39,107 nt of DNA from an uncultured Bacteroidales bacterium (GCA_903878265.1 CAIRHD010000447.1:1-39107), one strand, 5' to 3'; positions 13,904 through 21,621 are shown, counted from the first letter of the stretch. Notes: a model not told the origin generated them from the letters alone. Program-made: numbers and translations.

Positions 13904-14337
13904 CGTAAATCGAAAGCGGTCAATAACCATTTTTTACTTTTATTTTTATCAATAGCTACTACAAACCTAAATAAGTCGCTTTGATAAACTTTTTTATGGG
14001 GTTCTGATTTTTTGGCGTTAAAATCCCCAAATTGAACAACAATAGGTATAAAACTTTCTATCTCAAAACCCAACTGCTCAATTTCTTTTCCATGCTTTTC
14101 AATAATATGTTTTAACCCAAAACCTATATTTGTTAATGGGTCGTTTTCACCCCAAACAATATCAATAAAACCTATATCATCACGATAAAGGGCGTTAACT
14201 GCTTCGCCTTCCTTTACCTTTATCAAGTGCTTGATTGCCTTTACAGGTTGATTTTCAAACTGAGTGTAAATTGTTCCGAATACTCCCTTTTTCATTAGGT
14301 ATTGATTATCATTATTATAAACCTGAACTCTTACCAC
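13876..14337 (-). CDS. Putative barnase/EndoU/colicin E5-like (PBECR-type) nuclease
   Basis: A 153-aa soluble protein. The central region DIVWGENDPLTNIGFGLKHI and IIEKHGKEIEQLGFE resembles the PBECR (phage barnase-EndoU-colicin E5/D-RelE-like) nucleases found in phage proteins, where a conserved His of the HIxxKH motif is catalytic. A Lys/Arg-rich C-terminus follows (IDKNKSKKWLLTAFDLRKK). The assignment is by motif memory and moderate. It stands alone between the iteron region and the packaging block, which suits an RNase used in host takeover, exclusion or copy control. It has no visible antitoxin. Confidence 0.55.
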   Translation of the reverse strand: MVRVQVYNNDNQYLMKKGVFGTIYTQFENQPVKAIKHLIKVKEGEAVNALYRDDIGFIDIVWGENDPLTNIGFGLKHIIEKHGKEIEQLGFEIESFIPIVVQFGDFNAKKSEPHKKVYQSDLFRFVVAIDKNKSKKWLLTAFDLRKKPYQISR

Positions 14338-14578
14338 TTGTAAACATAGTTATCTGCCAACTGTAACCATACACACCTACAATAAGCAAACTTGATTGGA
14401 CTTTGAATGCAAACCACAAAAATACATCACTACCAAACTGTTTGTTAACGGAGTTATTAAACTTCGTACATTGTAAAAAAGTTGGCTAAAAACTTGACAG
14501 GCATCAAATTTTAAATTTCAATCCTCGTAAACTTACCGATAACGACATACAGAGCAGAGTTAAAAAGTGAAGAAAAAG

Positions 14579-14948
14579 CTGTAACCTTGTAACCTTGTAA
14601 CTATTGCTCAAAATCAATACTTTAAGTGAAAAAAAATCGGTTACAACTTTTTTATGGAGTTGTAACAGGCTTTTTTTGCCGTTTTTATATGCTGTTAAAT
14701 TGTATATATTAGGCTCGGTTACAAATATCAAAAAAGTTGTAACCTTTGTAACCAAAAAGTTGTAACCAAATTTTTAAATACAACTTACTTATTATCAATT
14801 ATTTACATCTCTTCCCTTTTTTGGTTACAAGGTTACAAATATTTAGTAAGTTTTAAGGGGTTAACAAGGGTAGAAAATTTGGCGGAAAGTCAAACATACG
14901 AAGACAAAACCGCTTTCGCGGTGCTATTTGTGCCGGAAGTTTGTAACC
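14579..14948. repeat. Iteron cluster, candidate replication origin
   Basis: About twelve copies of TTGTAAC(C) or its reverse complement GGTTACAA occur in 370 bp, at 14579, 14587, 14595, 14639, 14660, 14717, 14737, 14746, 14760, 14823, 14831 and 14941, in both orientations (two as tandem pairs, one pair as a hairpin at 14640-14666). The surrounding gap from 14338 to 14993 has no convincing gene; the one open frame across it is made of the repeats. Iterons in an AT-rich gap beside replication genes typically bind an initiator. Regulatory operator use is the alternative. Confidence 0.7.
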
Positions 14949-14960
14949 AATGTGGGTAAA

Positions 14961-14995
14961 AAGAAAAAAGCCAGCGCGGAGGGGTCCGGCTGGCT
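14961..14995 (-). terminator. Intrinsic terminator of the toxin-antitoxin operon
   Basis: The 7-bp stem AGCCAGC (14969-14975) pairs with GCTGGCT (14989-14995); on the minus strand a T-run (TTTTTTCTTTTT) follows. The toxin stop codon (14994-14996) overlaps the stem. Confidence 0.8.
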
Positions 14996-15284
14996 ATGTA
15001 GCAGTTATGGGCTGGCTGTAAAGCTGCCGATAATGAAACCTTAGTGATATTACTTCAATTCTATCATCAAGTATTTTGTAAACAAGCCGGTGTTCGTCGT
15101 TTATATGCCTCGACCAACAACCCGACAACTCATGTTTAAGGCATTCGGGTTTTGCTATGCCTGTGGTTGGCGTTTCTGCTATAACTGTCAAGATTTGGGA
15201 AATCTTCTTTTGTACGGCTTTGTTTCCGCTCTTTTTCCAGAACAATAAATCCTCTTCGGCTACTGGCGTATAAGTTATTTCCAT
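14994..15284 (-). CDS. yoeB: YoeB-type toxin (Txe/YoeB family ribosome-dependent mRNA interferase)
   Basis: A 96-aa protein of the RelE/ParE superfamily. Family motifs are clear: CWSRHINDEHRLVYKI near residues 52-67 and a C-terminal RFHY with the catalytic-type His and Tyr. YoeB cleaves mRNA in the ribosomal A site when its antitoxin is lost. It overlaps the antitoxin gene by 10 bp and is followed by its own terminator. In this element it probably stabilises the prophage or acts against competing phages. Confidence 0.85.
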   Translation of the reverse strand: MEITYTPVAEEDLLFWKKSGNKAVQKKISQILTVIAETPTTGIAKPECLKHELSGCWSRHINDEHRLVYKILDDRIEVISLRFHYRQLYSQPITAT

Positions 15285-15487
15285 ATATCAGCCGTTTTTA
15301 TTGCCCTCGACTTACCTTCTTTCGACTGCTCTAATGATCGGGCAAGGCTATCGCTGTTTGCTTTGGTTGAAAGCAAATATTCGGTTTCGTCAGGATTGCC
15401 CGAAAAAGAAATTTTTAAGCGTGTTACAACGTCCATTATTGCAACCAACTGCGCTTTATCTTTTACTTTTAGTACCAGTGTTGTCAT
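15275..15487 (-). CDS. Antitoxin of the YoeB-type pair
   Basis: A 70-aa protein. The N-terminal part (TTLVLKVKDKAQLVAIMDVV) is a strand-helix unit typical of short antitoxins that bind DNA as dimers; the rest (EQSKEGKSRAIKTADIW) is the flexible toxin-binding tail with the common C-terminal hydrophobic anchor. It is not a classical YefM by sequence; it resembles DUF2683-type antitoxins from Bacteroidota. It lies upstream of the toxin and overlaps it, the usual order. Confidence 0.75.
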   Translation of the reverse strand: MTTLVLKVKDKAQLVAIMDVVTRLKISFSGNPDETEYLLSTKANSDSLARSLEQSKEGKSRAIKTADIWK

Positions 15488-15503
15488 TTTGTTGATTTTT
15501 ATG

Positions 15504-15511
15504 CAAAGTTA
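15504..15511 (-). promoter_or_regulatory. Promoter -7 box of the toxin-antitoxin operon
   Basis: On the minus strand the complement of 15504-15511 reads TAACTTTG, a perfect TAnnTTTG box, 16 bp upstream of the antitoxin ATG. The leader would be only about 10 nt. No clear TTG occurs at the expected -33 position. Confidence 0.5.
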
Positions 15512-15579
15512 GATAATTTGCGACCATGTAGGGGCGATATTTGTGGGTAATTGTCAATTCTTTACAAAATATTGGATTG

Positions 15580-15888
15580 TCAGGCGGTTGAGAAATCCGA
15601 TTTTTCAGGCCATTTGGCATACCGTTGCACCCTTGTAAAATTGTCGTGAAACTGAAACTCACGGGTAAGGTTACAAGTAACAAGTATGAAGCTTAGGCAT
15701 TTCAGGAACTTGGGCAATTCGGCCACGGCCATTATGTTTGGCAGTTTTATCTGTGTTTCGTTTTCAAAACCTGCAACAAACTTATCAACGGTGTACAAAT
15801 ACTTTAGTTGTTCGGCGTTAAGCTTTGGCAGCCAGGTTTCGCACTGCGCTACCGTGGTGAACATGTAGGGAGGTGTTTGCTGTTCCAT
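15580..15888 (-). CDS. Hypothetical protein downstream of the PP-loop protein
   Basis: A 102-aa soluble protein (TVAQCETWLPKLNAEQLKYL, then FVAGFENETQIKLPN). It starts in contact with the PP-loop stop (no gap), so the two are co-transcribed. No family is recognised. A single GGTTACAA iteron-like copy (15669-15676) is inside it, probably by chance. Confidence 0.65.
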   Translation of the reverse strand: MEQQTPPYMFTTVAQCETWLPKLNAEQLKYLYTVDKFVAGFENETQIKLPNIMAVAELPKFLKCLSFILVTCNLTREFQFHDNFTRVQRYAKWPEKSDFSTA

Positions 15889-16776
15889 TTATTCACAAAG
15901 ATTATATACACTTAGGCAACCAGGAGTTTCAGTATCAAACAAATCAATAGTATTATTTTTACCTTTAATATATCGCTCTATATCCTCAGCAGTTGAATAC
16001 CTTTTGCCTGCCGATGTAATTCCAGTCCTGAAACGGAAAGGAATATAATCGGGCTTAAAGAATGACGAGTTAAGACCAATTTCAGCGGCTTTTACTGCGT
16101 TCCATTGTTCGGGGTGGTTCTCTATTATTAATTTTAAACCTGAATGATTATTCATAATACACGGAAAACAACCAACCCGACTAAAACCCATATAATAAAG
16201 AGGGTTAACATCCTGCTTTTTTTTTTTGATAAAATTAATTGTATCTATGGCCGACCAGTTAAATATGGGTCTGAGTTTATCAGCGTTATATTTTTCACAC
16301 CATTTAATTATATCCTTTTTTCTATATGTATAAAATTTAGGTTTCCCTTTTTTATCAAAATCGTAAGGCTCGAAATAATATTTAAAGTATGTACATTCGG
16401 CATTCATTTTAGACCTGGCATTGCTTTCGTTTCTGCGGATCCCTTCTATAATTAATAAATTATCATTCTGATTTAAAATAAAATCAATAGCAGGTATGAT
16501 TTTTAATTCTTGAGTACAAAATCGGGCTTTTGTAGATGGAAATCTTTTTCTTTTAAAAGCCAAATCAATCATTCCGTTATATTTTTTAGATTTTATTATT
16601 TCAAGTTTAACGGATAAATCTTTGCATGTTTCTGTAATGTGATTATATGTTATTGGGTTTTCCCATCCAGTATCACAAAAAACAGCGGTGCAATTGTTTA
16701 GGCCATATCTTTCTATTGATAGGATCAAAGCGGCTTGACTGTCTTTCCCGCCACTGTAAAAAACTAATACTTTCAT
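15889..16776 (-). CDS. PP-loop ATPase, PAPS reductase family (DndC-like)
   Basis: A 295-aa protein. The PP-loop motif is YSGGKDSQAA (residues 8-17), followed by FCDTGWENPITYNHI as in phosphoadenosine-phosphosulfate reductases. A later GCFPCIMNNHSGL (near residue 203) gives two cysteines that may bind an Fe-S cluster, as in DndC-type proteins. The family activates a substrate with ATP for sulfur transfer or reduction; phage members are common but mostly uncharacterised. No other dnd genes are seen, so phosphorothioation cannot be claimed. It lies just downstream of the primase-helicase gene. Confidence 0.85.
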   Translation of the reverse strand: MKVLVFYSGGKDSQAALILSIERYGLNNCTAVFCDTGWENPITYNHITETCKDLSVKLEIIKSKKYNGMIDLAFKRKRFPSTKARFCTQELKIIPAIDFILNQNDNLLIIEGIRRNESNARSKMNAECTYFKYYFEPYDFDKKGKPKFYTYRKKDIIKWCEKYNADKLRPIFNWSAIDTINFIKKKKQDVNPLYYMGFSRVGCFPCIMNNHSGLKLIIENHPEQWNAVKAAEIGLNSSFFKPDYIPFRFRTGITSAGKRYSTAEDIERYIKGKNNTIDLFDTETPGCLSVYNLCE

Positions 16777-16799
16777 AATTTTAGTGTTTTGTTATTAGG

Positions 16800-19658
16800 T
16801 TAAATCGCTGGCAAATCGTTATCGTTTCCGGGATATTTTATTGTTTGCTCGTCTTCGGGCAGTGGATCGGTAAGCTGGGCAAAATCGTACTTTAAATCGT
16901 TATCAATGGTTTGTATGTAAATCATTTCCTGTGGGCGGTTGTTATTGTCCTTTTTGATAATGCGGCCATCTTTGGTATTGTGCTTTTGCTTGGGGTTTAA
17001 CTCCTTAATCCAAGGATGGTATTTGCACCACATAAGCAAGCGGCGGCCAAACATTATTGAACTATCCTTGCGGTTGGTTTTTAAATAATCTTCCATCACA
17101 TCGGCGCGGATCAGCTCGGTATTAACCTTATCGCCATCGGGAGCAAAATAACGGTCTGCCCAATCTTTGAAAGCATCGCCTATGCCTTCGCGAAGGTTGC
17201 GGCGGCGTACATTCTCCATAGGTGGGTCAATCTTCCGGTTTGGGGCTATGGTACTCATGTAAAAGCTAACACATTCGGCTATGGCATTGAAATCGTTGTT
17301 GAAATCTTCCTTTGAATAGCTGCCGCGCAAAATCTCCTGGTTAAAGTCGTCCCAAATTTTACGGGTTTCGCGGAAATCGTTGTTTTCGGTGCGCTCGTGG
17401 TAATAATCGCTAAACACGCAATACAATAACCGGGCTTGTGTGCTATCGTCCAAGTTGCGGCTGGCGTAATTGGTGGTAACTACAATTTTGGGCGCAAGCT
17501 CGAAGGGCAAAGTAAATTGTTTGCCAAATTTTGGGTTAACCGGCATTACTTCCGTTACCATCCCGAAGAAGGTTTGAAAAGGAAAATATTTATGTGCATC
17601 GTTTATCACCAGTAAGCGGGTTAGCTCGGTTACTTCCTCCAAAAAGTGTTTGTTATCGGTAAGTTTCTCGTTGCGGCCTTCAACATAAGCCGATATACGG
17701 AACATTTGCAAGGCCATATACACAAAGCTTTTGCCCGATCGTCCGTTGCTGCTTCCTTCCTCACTAATGCGGTTATCCATGCCAAACACACACCATGCCC
17801 GGTGTTTTGCTTTCCAACTGTGCAAAAGGTAGCCGATTGTAAATATTTTGTTTAACAGGTGTTGGCGTTGCTCTTCCTGTTCCAGTGCGGTAAGGTTAGG
17901 GCCCGCAATATCAAACTTATGATCCATGCGGTACTTTTCGGCTTCGTCTTTTGGCAGTTTATCCAATTCGGTTTCCAGTTCCTTGCGCCAATGCACACGG
18001 CTTGTGTTTATAAGCACTTTAAAAAACTTGCTTGCGTTGTTTGTTACCTGAATATCGTAACGCTTTGTGGCTTCGTTCCATGCGGTAGTAAAAGCCGGGG
18101 CGGTGCGCTTAAAGTCCTTTTTTATCACAAGCGGCTCCCACACGTTTTTTAACAGTCCTTTGTATGGTTCGGCCTTTATTTCGCTTGCGGTAATTTTAAT
18201 GGCGGTGTTGGCGAAAAACAGGTATTGGTAATCCATTTCAAAATCGTTGAAATCCAGGTCGCAAAAGTCGAGGCGTTTCAAGGCTTCAACAATCTTTTTA
18301 CTGTTGATCACAAGGTTTTGAACGTTGATGGGGTGGTAATTATCCTCCAACCATTTTTTAATGAAATCCTTTATAAAGCTTTCGGTAACTTGCTGTACAA
18401 CATTGTTTTTTATGTAAATAAGTATTTCGTTATCCTTGCTGGCGGCAAATGGCATTTTATAAAAACCGTGGAGCTTCAAAAAATGGATCAGGTAAATGCT
18501 GTTAAGTTCGAGGCGTTGGCCAAACTGGCTTTCTTTGGTTTCCCAAAATTGCGCTGGCTTGGCGGCTGTGAGCAAGTTTTTAAAATCGTGGATGCTGGGG
18601 CTTAGTTCCACATAGTCGCGCAAATCCTTGCGGGGCTTGCGGCGGCTGTCGTTGTAGTTTTTAATCCATTCGGGCAACCACATGGTTTGTATATCAATGT
18701 AGTTTAGTGCAAGTTCGGCGGCTTTATTTTTGCCTGTATTATCAATATCGGGGATATTGTAAAGCGTTTTCACATACTTTTTAATCTCCTTGTATTCGGT
18801 GGCGGTTAGGCTGTACGTTTCGCTGTTGAACCATAAAGGCGGATAGCCAAAGCTGGCACAATTGAGCGCATCGCGCTCGCCGCTGCAAATAATAGCTTCG
18901 TCAAGTTTAACATCGGGGCAAGGTATGTTTTCGTTTGCAGGGTCGGCATAATGGGCTTTTTGCTCCTGTGCGTTGTATGCCTGATAAGCTGCTATAAGTT
19001 CGGCCATACCGTTAATATAGTTTGGGGCTTTGCTGCCGATATAAAAAAAACGGTATTCCTTTTTGGGGTTAAGGGGTTGGTAAACTTTTTGAAAATCGCC
19101 ACACTGGCGCAAAAATATGGGGTAATTCTCGTTGCTGCTGGTAATGGTAACGCGGCGGGGATGCTTTACACCGTCCTTGGTGTGTTCGGGCTTTACCTTG
19201 CTGGTCCATTTAACTGAATAGTAGCCTAATTTTTTGCAATGTTCGTTGGTTACGTTAGGACCCAACAACTTCAACTCTTCGGCTGTAAACTCGGGGTTTA
19301 GTTCGTAATCATATTTGCCGTCCACTTCATCGGGTAGCGGGTCGCGCTGCTTAATGGTGGGTATGTTTTTGGTACTGCTTATTTCGGCTTGTAGGTTGTA
19401 TTTTCCGGCAAGGTAATACAGGGCTTTCGGGAAGTTCATTTTTTCTTCCTTCATCACTATATCAATGGGGCTTAACGCGCGGGCTTCGTCGCCAAAATCG
19501 GTGGCTTTCCACACATCGCCATACAGTTTAACGGTTGCACTGGCTGTGTTTTCGCTGTGCATCTTAAAATGTTTGCCCGGTTCGGCATCAGGAAAATAGG
19601 CTTTTATAATATCCAAACCGCCATTGGTGAGTGCGTAAATATCGGCTGGCTTAACCAT
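16800..19658 (-). CDS. Primase-helicase (CHC2-like/TOPRIM primase fused to SF3-type helicase)
   Basis: The start chosen is the ATG at 19658; a GTG at 19664 is the alternative. The 952-aa protein has a CHC2-like N-terminal domain (VWKATDFGDEARALSPIDIV), a TOPRIM core near residue 260 (DEAIICSGERDALNCASFG, then PDIDNTGKN) and a helicase domain near residues 610-800. That domain has Walker A GSSNGRSGKS, Walker B LLVINDAHK and sensor IVVTTNYASRN. It is the only replication enzyme seen; host polymerase must be used. The start overlaps the upstream DnaA-like gene. It supports double-stranded DNA replication of the element rather than rolling-circle replication. Confidence 0.9.
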   Translation of the reverse strand: MVKPADIYALTNGGLDIIKAYFPDAEPGKHFKMHSENTASATVKLYGDVWKATDFGDEARALSPIDIVMKEEKMNFPKALYYLAGKYNLQAEISSTKNIPTIKQRDPLPDEVDGKYDYELNPEFTAEELKLLGPNVTNEHCKKLGYYSVKWTSKVKPEHTKDGVKHPRRVTITSSNENYPIFLRQCGDFQKVYQPLNPKKEYRFFYIGSKAPNYINGMAELIAAYQAYNAQEQKAHYADPANENIPCPDVKLDEAIICSGERDALNCASFGYPPLWFNSETYSLTATEYKEIKKYVKTLYNIPDIDNTGKNKAAELALNYIDIQTMWLPEWIKNYNDSRRKPRKDLRDYVELSPSIHDFKNLLTAAKPAQFWETKESQFGQRLELNSIYLIHFLKLHGFYKMPFAASKDNEILIYIKNNVVQQVTESFIKDFIKKWLEDNYHPINVQNLVINSKKIVEALKRLDFCDLDFNDFEMDYQYLFFANTAIKITASEIKAEPYKGLLKNVWEPLVIKKDFKRTAPAFTTAWNEATKRYDIQVTNNASKFFKVLINTSRVHWRKELETELDKLPKDEAEKYRMDHKFDIAGPNLTALEQEEQRQHLLNKIFTIGYLLHSWKAKHRAWCVFGMDNRISEEGSSNGRSGKSFVYMALQMFRISAYVEGRNEKLTDNKHFLEEVTELTRLLVINDAHKYFPFQTFFGMVTEVMPVNPKFGKQFTLPFELAPKIVVTTNYASRNLDDSTQARLLYCVFSDYYHERTENNDFRETRKIWDDFNQEILRGSYSKEDFNNDFNAIAECVSFYMSTIAPNRKIDPPMENVRRRNLREGIGDAFKDWADRYFAPDGDKVNTELIRADVMEDYLKTNRKDSSIMFGRRLLMWCKYHPWIKELNPKQKHNTKDGRIIKKDNNNRPQEMIYIQTIDNDLKYDFAQLTDPLPEDEQTIKYPGNDNDLPAI

Positions 19659-19932
19659 TGGCACATGCTTGTATTAGGCTGTAAGTAGCTCTGAAATCGC
19701 GGTTGTTTTTTAGCATTTCGGCGGCACGTTTGCGGCTGTTTGAAATTGTGCCTATATTCTTCCGTTTCAATGCAACTGCTATTTCACTGTATTTGTAGCC
19801 ATTATCGTAAGCAATATTGGCTATGGCGTGGCGCACAATGGTAATATCGTCCTTTCGGGTGTCGCTGGTGAGGGTTTCGGGTGTTATGCCCAATATTTTA
19901 GCCCCTTGCAAAATAAGTTCGTTGATTTTCAT
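19651..19932 (-). CDS. DnaA domain IV-like DNA-binding protein
   Basis: A 93-aa protein. The middle (IVRHAIANIAYDNGYKYSEI then AVALKRKNIGTISNSRKRAA) follows the pattern of DnaA domain IV, where R-x-x-A-I-x-x-A-x-x-x-x-G-x-x-x-x-x-I precedes a helix-turn-helix and a signature loop. The DHTT signature is replaced here by KNIGTI. It overlaps the primase-helicase gene by 8 bp and the upstream gene by 4 bp. It could be the iteron or origin binding factor that loads the helicase, or a transcription factor. Confidence 0.65.
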   Translation of the reverse strand: MKINELILQGAKILGITPETLTSDTRKDDITIVRHAIANIAYDNGYKYSEIAVALKRKNIGTISNSRKRAAEMLKNNRDFRATYSLIQACANG

Positions 19933-20300
19933 AACCCTGTATTTTCAAATTCAAGTTTCAGTTTTTCAAATTCGGCGCGGCGTTTTGCAATTTCTTCGGG
20001 GTTTTTGGTATTGTCAATATAATATTCCCTCATTTTTGGGTACAATATTTCTTTTTCATGCTGGTATAAATCCAAATTCATAAAATTGGTTTCCTCACTA
20101 AGATTGTAACCCCTGAAATTTTCAGCATTACTTGCAATCCAAAAACTAAACATATACTTGTCGAAAATTAGTACGCTAATAGTGTACTGACTTACTCTTG
20201 TTACTTTAAATTCATCGGTTAGGAGTTTTTGTATAAATATACCTTGTAGAATTTTTCTGCTAATTTCTATTTGCTCTATTTCTGAAATTGCTTTTTTCAT
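19929..20300 (-). CDS. Hypothetical early protein
   Basis: A 123-aa soluble protein with helical ends (KKAISEIEQIEISRKILQGI; EEIAKRRAEFEKLKLEFEN) and a beta-prone middle (YTISVLIFDKYMFSFWIASN). It overlaps the DnaA-like gene by ATGA, so it belongs to the replication operon. No family is recognised. An operator-like sequence (20171-20183) is inside the gene. Confidence 0.65.
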   Translation of the reverse strand: MKKAISEIEQIEISRKILQGIFIQKLLTDEFKVTRVSQYTISVLIFDKYMFSFWIASNAENFRGYNLSEETNFMNLDLYQHEKEILYPKMREYYIDNTKNPEEIAKRRAEFEKLKLEFENTGL

Positions 20301-20322
20301 GGCTGTAAGGTTTTAATTGTTA

Positions 20323-20571
20323 TTAATTTAAAGGATAAATTTCTTCTATCGAAATGTACTCGAAAGCTCCGTTGTCGAAATGCGCCCAAAACGTGCCTCC
20401 GGTGTAAATTGCCTTTATGGTGGCGGTGTGCCTGGTTCCGTTGCGCTTTACCGTAATGGGGTCGCCCGGGTGCAAGTTGTTGCGGAAACGGCTTAGCTCG
20501 GTGCGTTTTACATAAAATGCCAGGGCGGTAATTATTGCCAAAACTGCGGCTGCTATTAATATTGTTGTCAT
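20323..20571 (-). CDS. Small membrane protein with SH3-like tail
   Basis: An 82-aa protein: N-terminal membrane helix (residues 3-22, ILIAAAVLAIITALAFYV), then a beta-rich domain (LHPGDPITVKRNGTRHTATI, then GTFWAHFDNGAFEYI), with spacing like a small SH3 or KOW-type barrel. A tandem 8-bp repeat is directly before its start codon. Function unknown; it is the only clear membrane protein among the central early genes apart from the 48-aa one. Confidence 0.65.
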   Translation of the reverse strand: MTTILIAAAVLAIITALAFYVKRTELSRFRNNLHPGDPITVKRNGTRHTATIKAIYTGGTFWAHFDNGAFEYISIEEIYPLN

Positions 20572-20595
20572 AGGTTTATAGGTTTATAGGTTTAT
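20572..20595. repeat. Tandem 8-bp repeat (3 copies) before the membrane protein start
   Basis: The unit AGGTTTAT occurs three times in a row (20572-20579, 20580-20587, 20588-20595). On the minus strand it fills the whole interval between the stop of the upstream gene and the ATG of the 82-aa membrane protein gene, so copy number would set the spacing of the translation start. Confidence 0.8.
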
Positions 20596-20897
20596 GGCTT
20601 TGTTTGTTCAATGCAGCTTTCTAATACATTTATCCTTGTGGTTCGGTCTTCTTGCTTCCACCAAAACTCTAATACGGTTGTTTCTTTTGGCTTATATTTA
20701 AGGAGTTCGGGAAATTGCATGGCAATAAAAAAAGAAAGCTGCTTGGCAAATATTTTTTTAAATTTTCTTTTGCTTTCGATGCTTTTTTCTATTGCACGGC
20801 AAATACAAAATATGCGATGCTTTTCACCATTTTGATAATTATCAAGTGCATCTTTATAAATCAAGTGCCTTTGCTCTTTTGTGAATACGCTTTCCAT
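20592..20897 (-). CDS. Hypothetical basic early protein
   Basis: The start chosen is the ATG at 20897, 1 bp after the upstream stop; a GTG at 20906 is the alternative. A 101-aa Lys-rich helical protein (EQRHLIYKDALDNYQNGEKH, later KSIESKRKFKKIFAKQLSFF). No family is recognised. It ends inside the tandem 8-bp repeat. Confidence 0.65.
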   Translation of the reverse strand: MESVFTKEQRHLIYKDALDNYQNGEKHRIFCICRAIEKSIESKRKFKKIFAKQLSFFIAMQFPELLKYKPKETTVLEFWWKQEDRTTRINVLESCIEQTKP

Positions 20898-20898
20898 A

Positions 20899-21207
20899 TC
20901 ATGCACCTGTTAAAATTTCTAATTTCAATTTTTCTTGTATGCACCGGAAGCGGTGCGGCGATATGTGGAAAACAAAGTAGTTATCCACAAAACAAATTAC
21001 CCGTATATCTAAGCCTTTAAGGCTAACAGGATCGGCAAGCGGCTGGCATTTTACAATTATCTCGGTGTCGCTGTCGGGGAAATATATATCGTTATTTAGT
21101 TTCAAATTCATCAACATAAATCCCGGGTGCATTTTCCTGAACTCGTTTATCAGTTCTTGGTGGTCAACCTGAAATGAGTAGCCTTGTAAATTGATTGTCC
21201 TTAGCAT
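20899..21207 (-). CDS. Hypothetical early protein
   Basis: A 102-aa soluble protein of mixed fold (LQGYSFQVDHQELINEFRKM; later SLKGLDIRVICFVDNYFVFH). It is flanked by genes at 1-bp gap and 7-bp overlap. No motif or family is recognised. Confidence 0.65.
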   Translation of the reverse strand: MLRTINLQGYSFQVDHQELINEFRKMHPGFMLMNLKLNNDIYFPDSDTEIIVKCQPLADPVSLKGLDIRVICFVDNYFVFHISPHRFRCIQEKLKLEILTGA

Positions 21208-21347
21208 GGGGTTTCGGTGTTTTGGGTTGGGTCGTTGTCGTCGTTGCCAAATATTGCTGCCAAAGCTGCGGCTAATAATATGCAGGTGGCTGCCGTGGCG
21301 GCGGCTCCTAAGCCGATAAGCATCCCGTGTAAAAAGTTGTGCGTCAT
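21201..21347 (-). CDS. 48-aa membrane peptide of the early operon
   Basis: ATG at 21347 and TAA at 21201, overlapping the next start by 7 bp. The sequence begins MTHNFLHGMLIGLGAAATAA and has one hydrophobic stretch (residues 8-33) rich in Ala, then an acidic tail (GNDDNDPTQNTETPC). It follows the upstream gene after 4 bp. Tight placement supports a real gene, but the Ala-rich composition makes this less certain. Confidence 0.5.
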   Translation of the reverse strand: MTHNFLHGMLIGLGAAATAATCILLAAALAAIFGNDDNDPTQNTETPC

Positions 21348-21351
21348 AAGT

Positions 21352-21594
21352 TTAACTGTTATTTTCGGTTTCCTTTGTTTTCTTTAGGGTTACATTTATC
21401 AATAATTTTTCCGTCTGATAATAAAATGAGAACATAGTAATACCCAAACGAAAACACGCTATTTCAGCATCTGTTAATTTGCGATCCAATTGGCGAAGAT
21501 CATTCAACATTCCCTCGAAAAAATCTTCAAAACCTTTTCTTATATGTTGATCTAATTCTTCTTTCATTTTCTCGGTTGCAGAATCTATATTCAT
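21352..21594 (-). CDS. Small helical early protein with shared KKTKETE tail
   Basis: An 80-aa helical protein (TEKMKEELDQHIRKGFEDFF, then LNDLRQLDRKLTDAEIACF). Its end, LKKTKETENNS, is the same tail as in two other small genes of this block. No family is recognised. Part of the early operon. Confidence 0.65.
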   Translation of the reverse strand: MNIDSATEKMKEELDQHIRKGFEDFFEGMLNDLRQLDRKLTDAEIACFRLGITMFSFYYQTEKLLINVTLKKTKETENNS

Positions 21595-21621
21595 AATTTT
21601 TAGTTTTTAGGTTGTTTGGTT

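Noticed and set aside
13763-13930. Longer N-terminal extension of the RHH-like protein (start at 13930)
   Set aside because: The extension lies over the antisense RNA region, and the internal ATG at 13762 begins a classical ribbon-helix-helix strand.
14504-14755. 83-codon open frame on the minus strand over the iterons
   Set aside because: Its codons follow the repeats, it has no family likeness and no start signal; it is best seen as a by-product of the iteron cluster.
15669-15676. GGTTACAA copy within 15580-15888 as part of the origin
   Set aside because: Single 8-mer inside a gene, expected by chance in AT-rich DNA.
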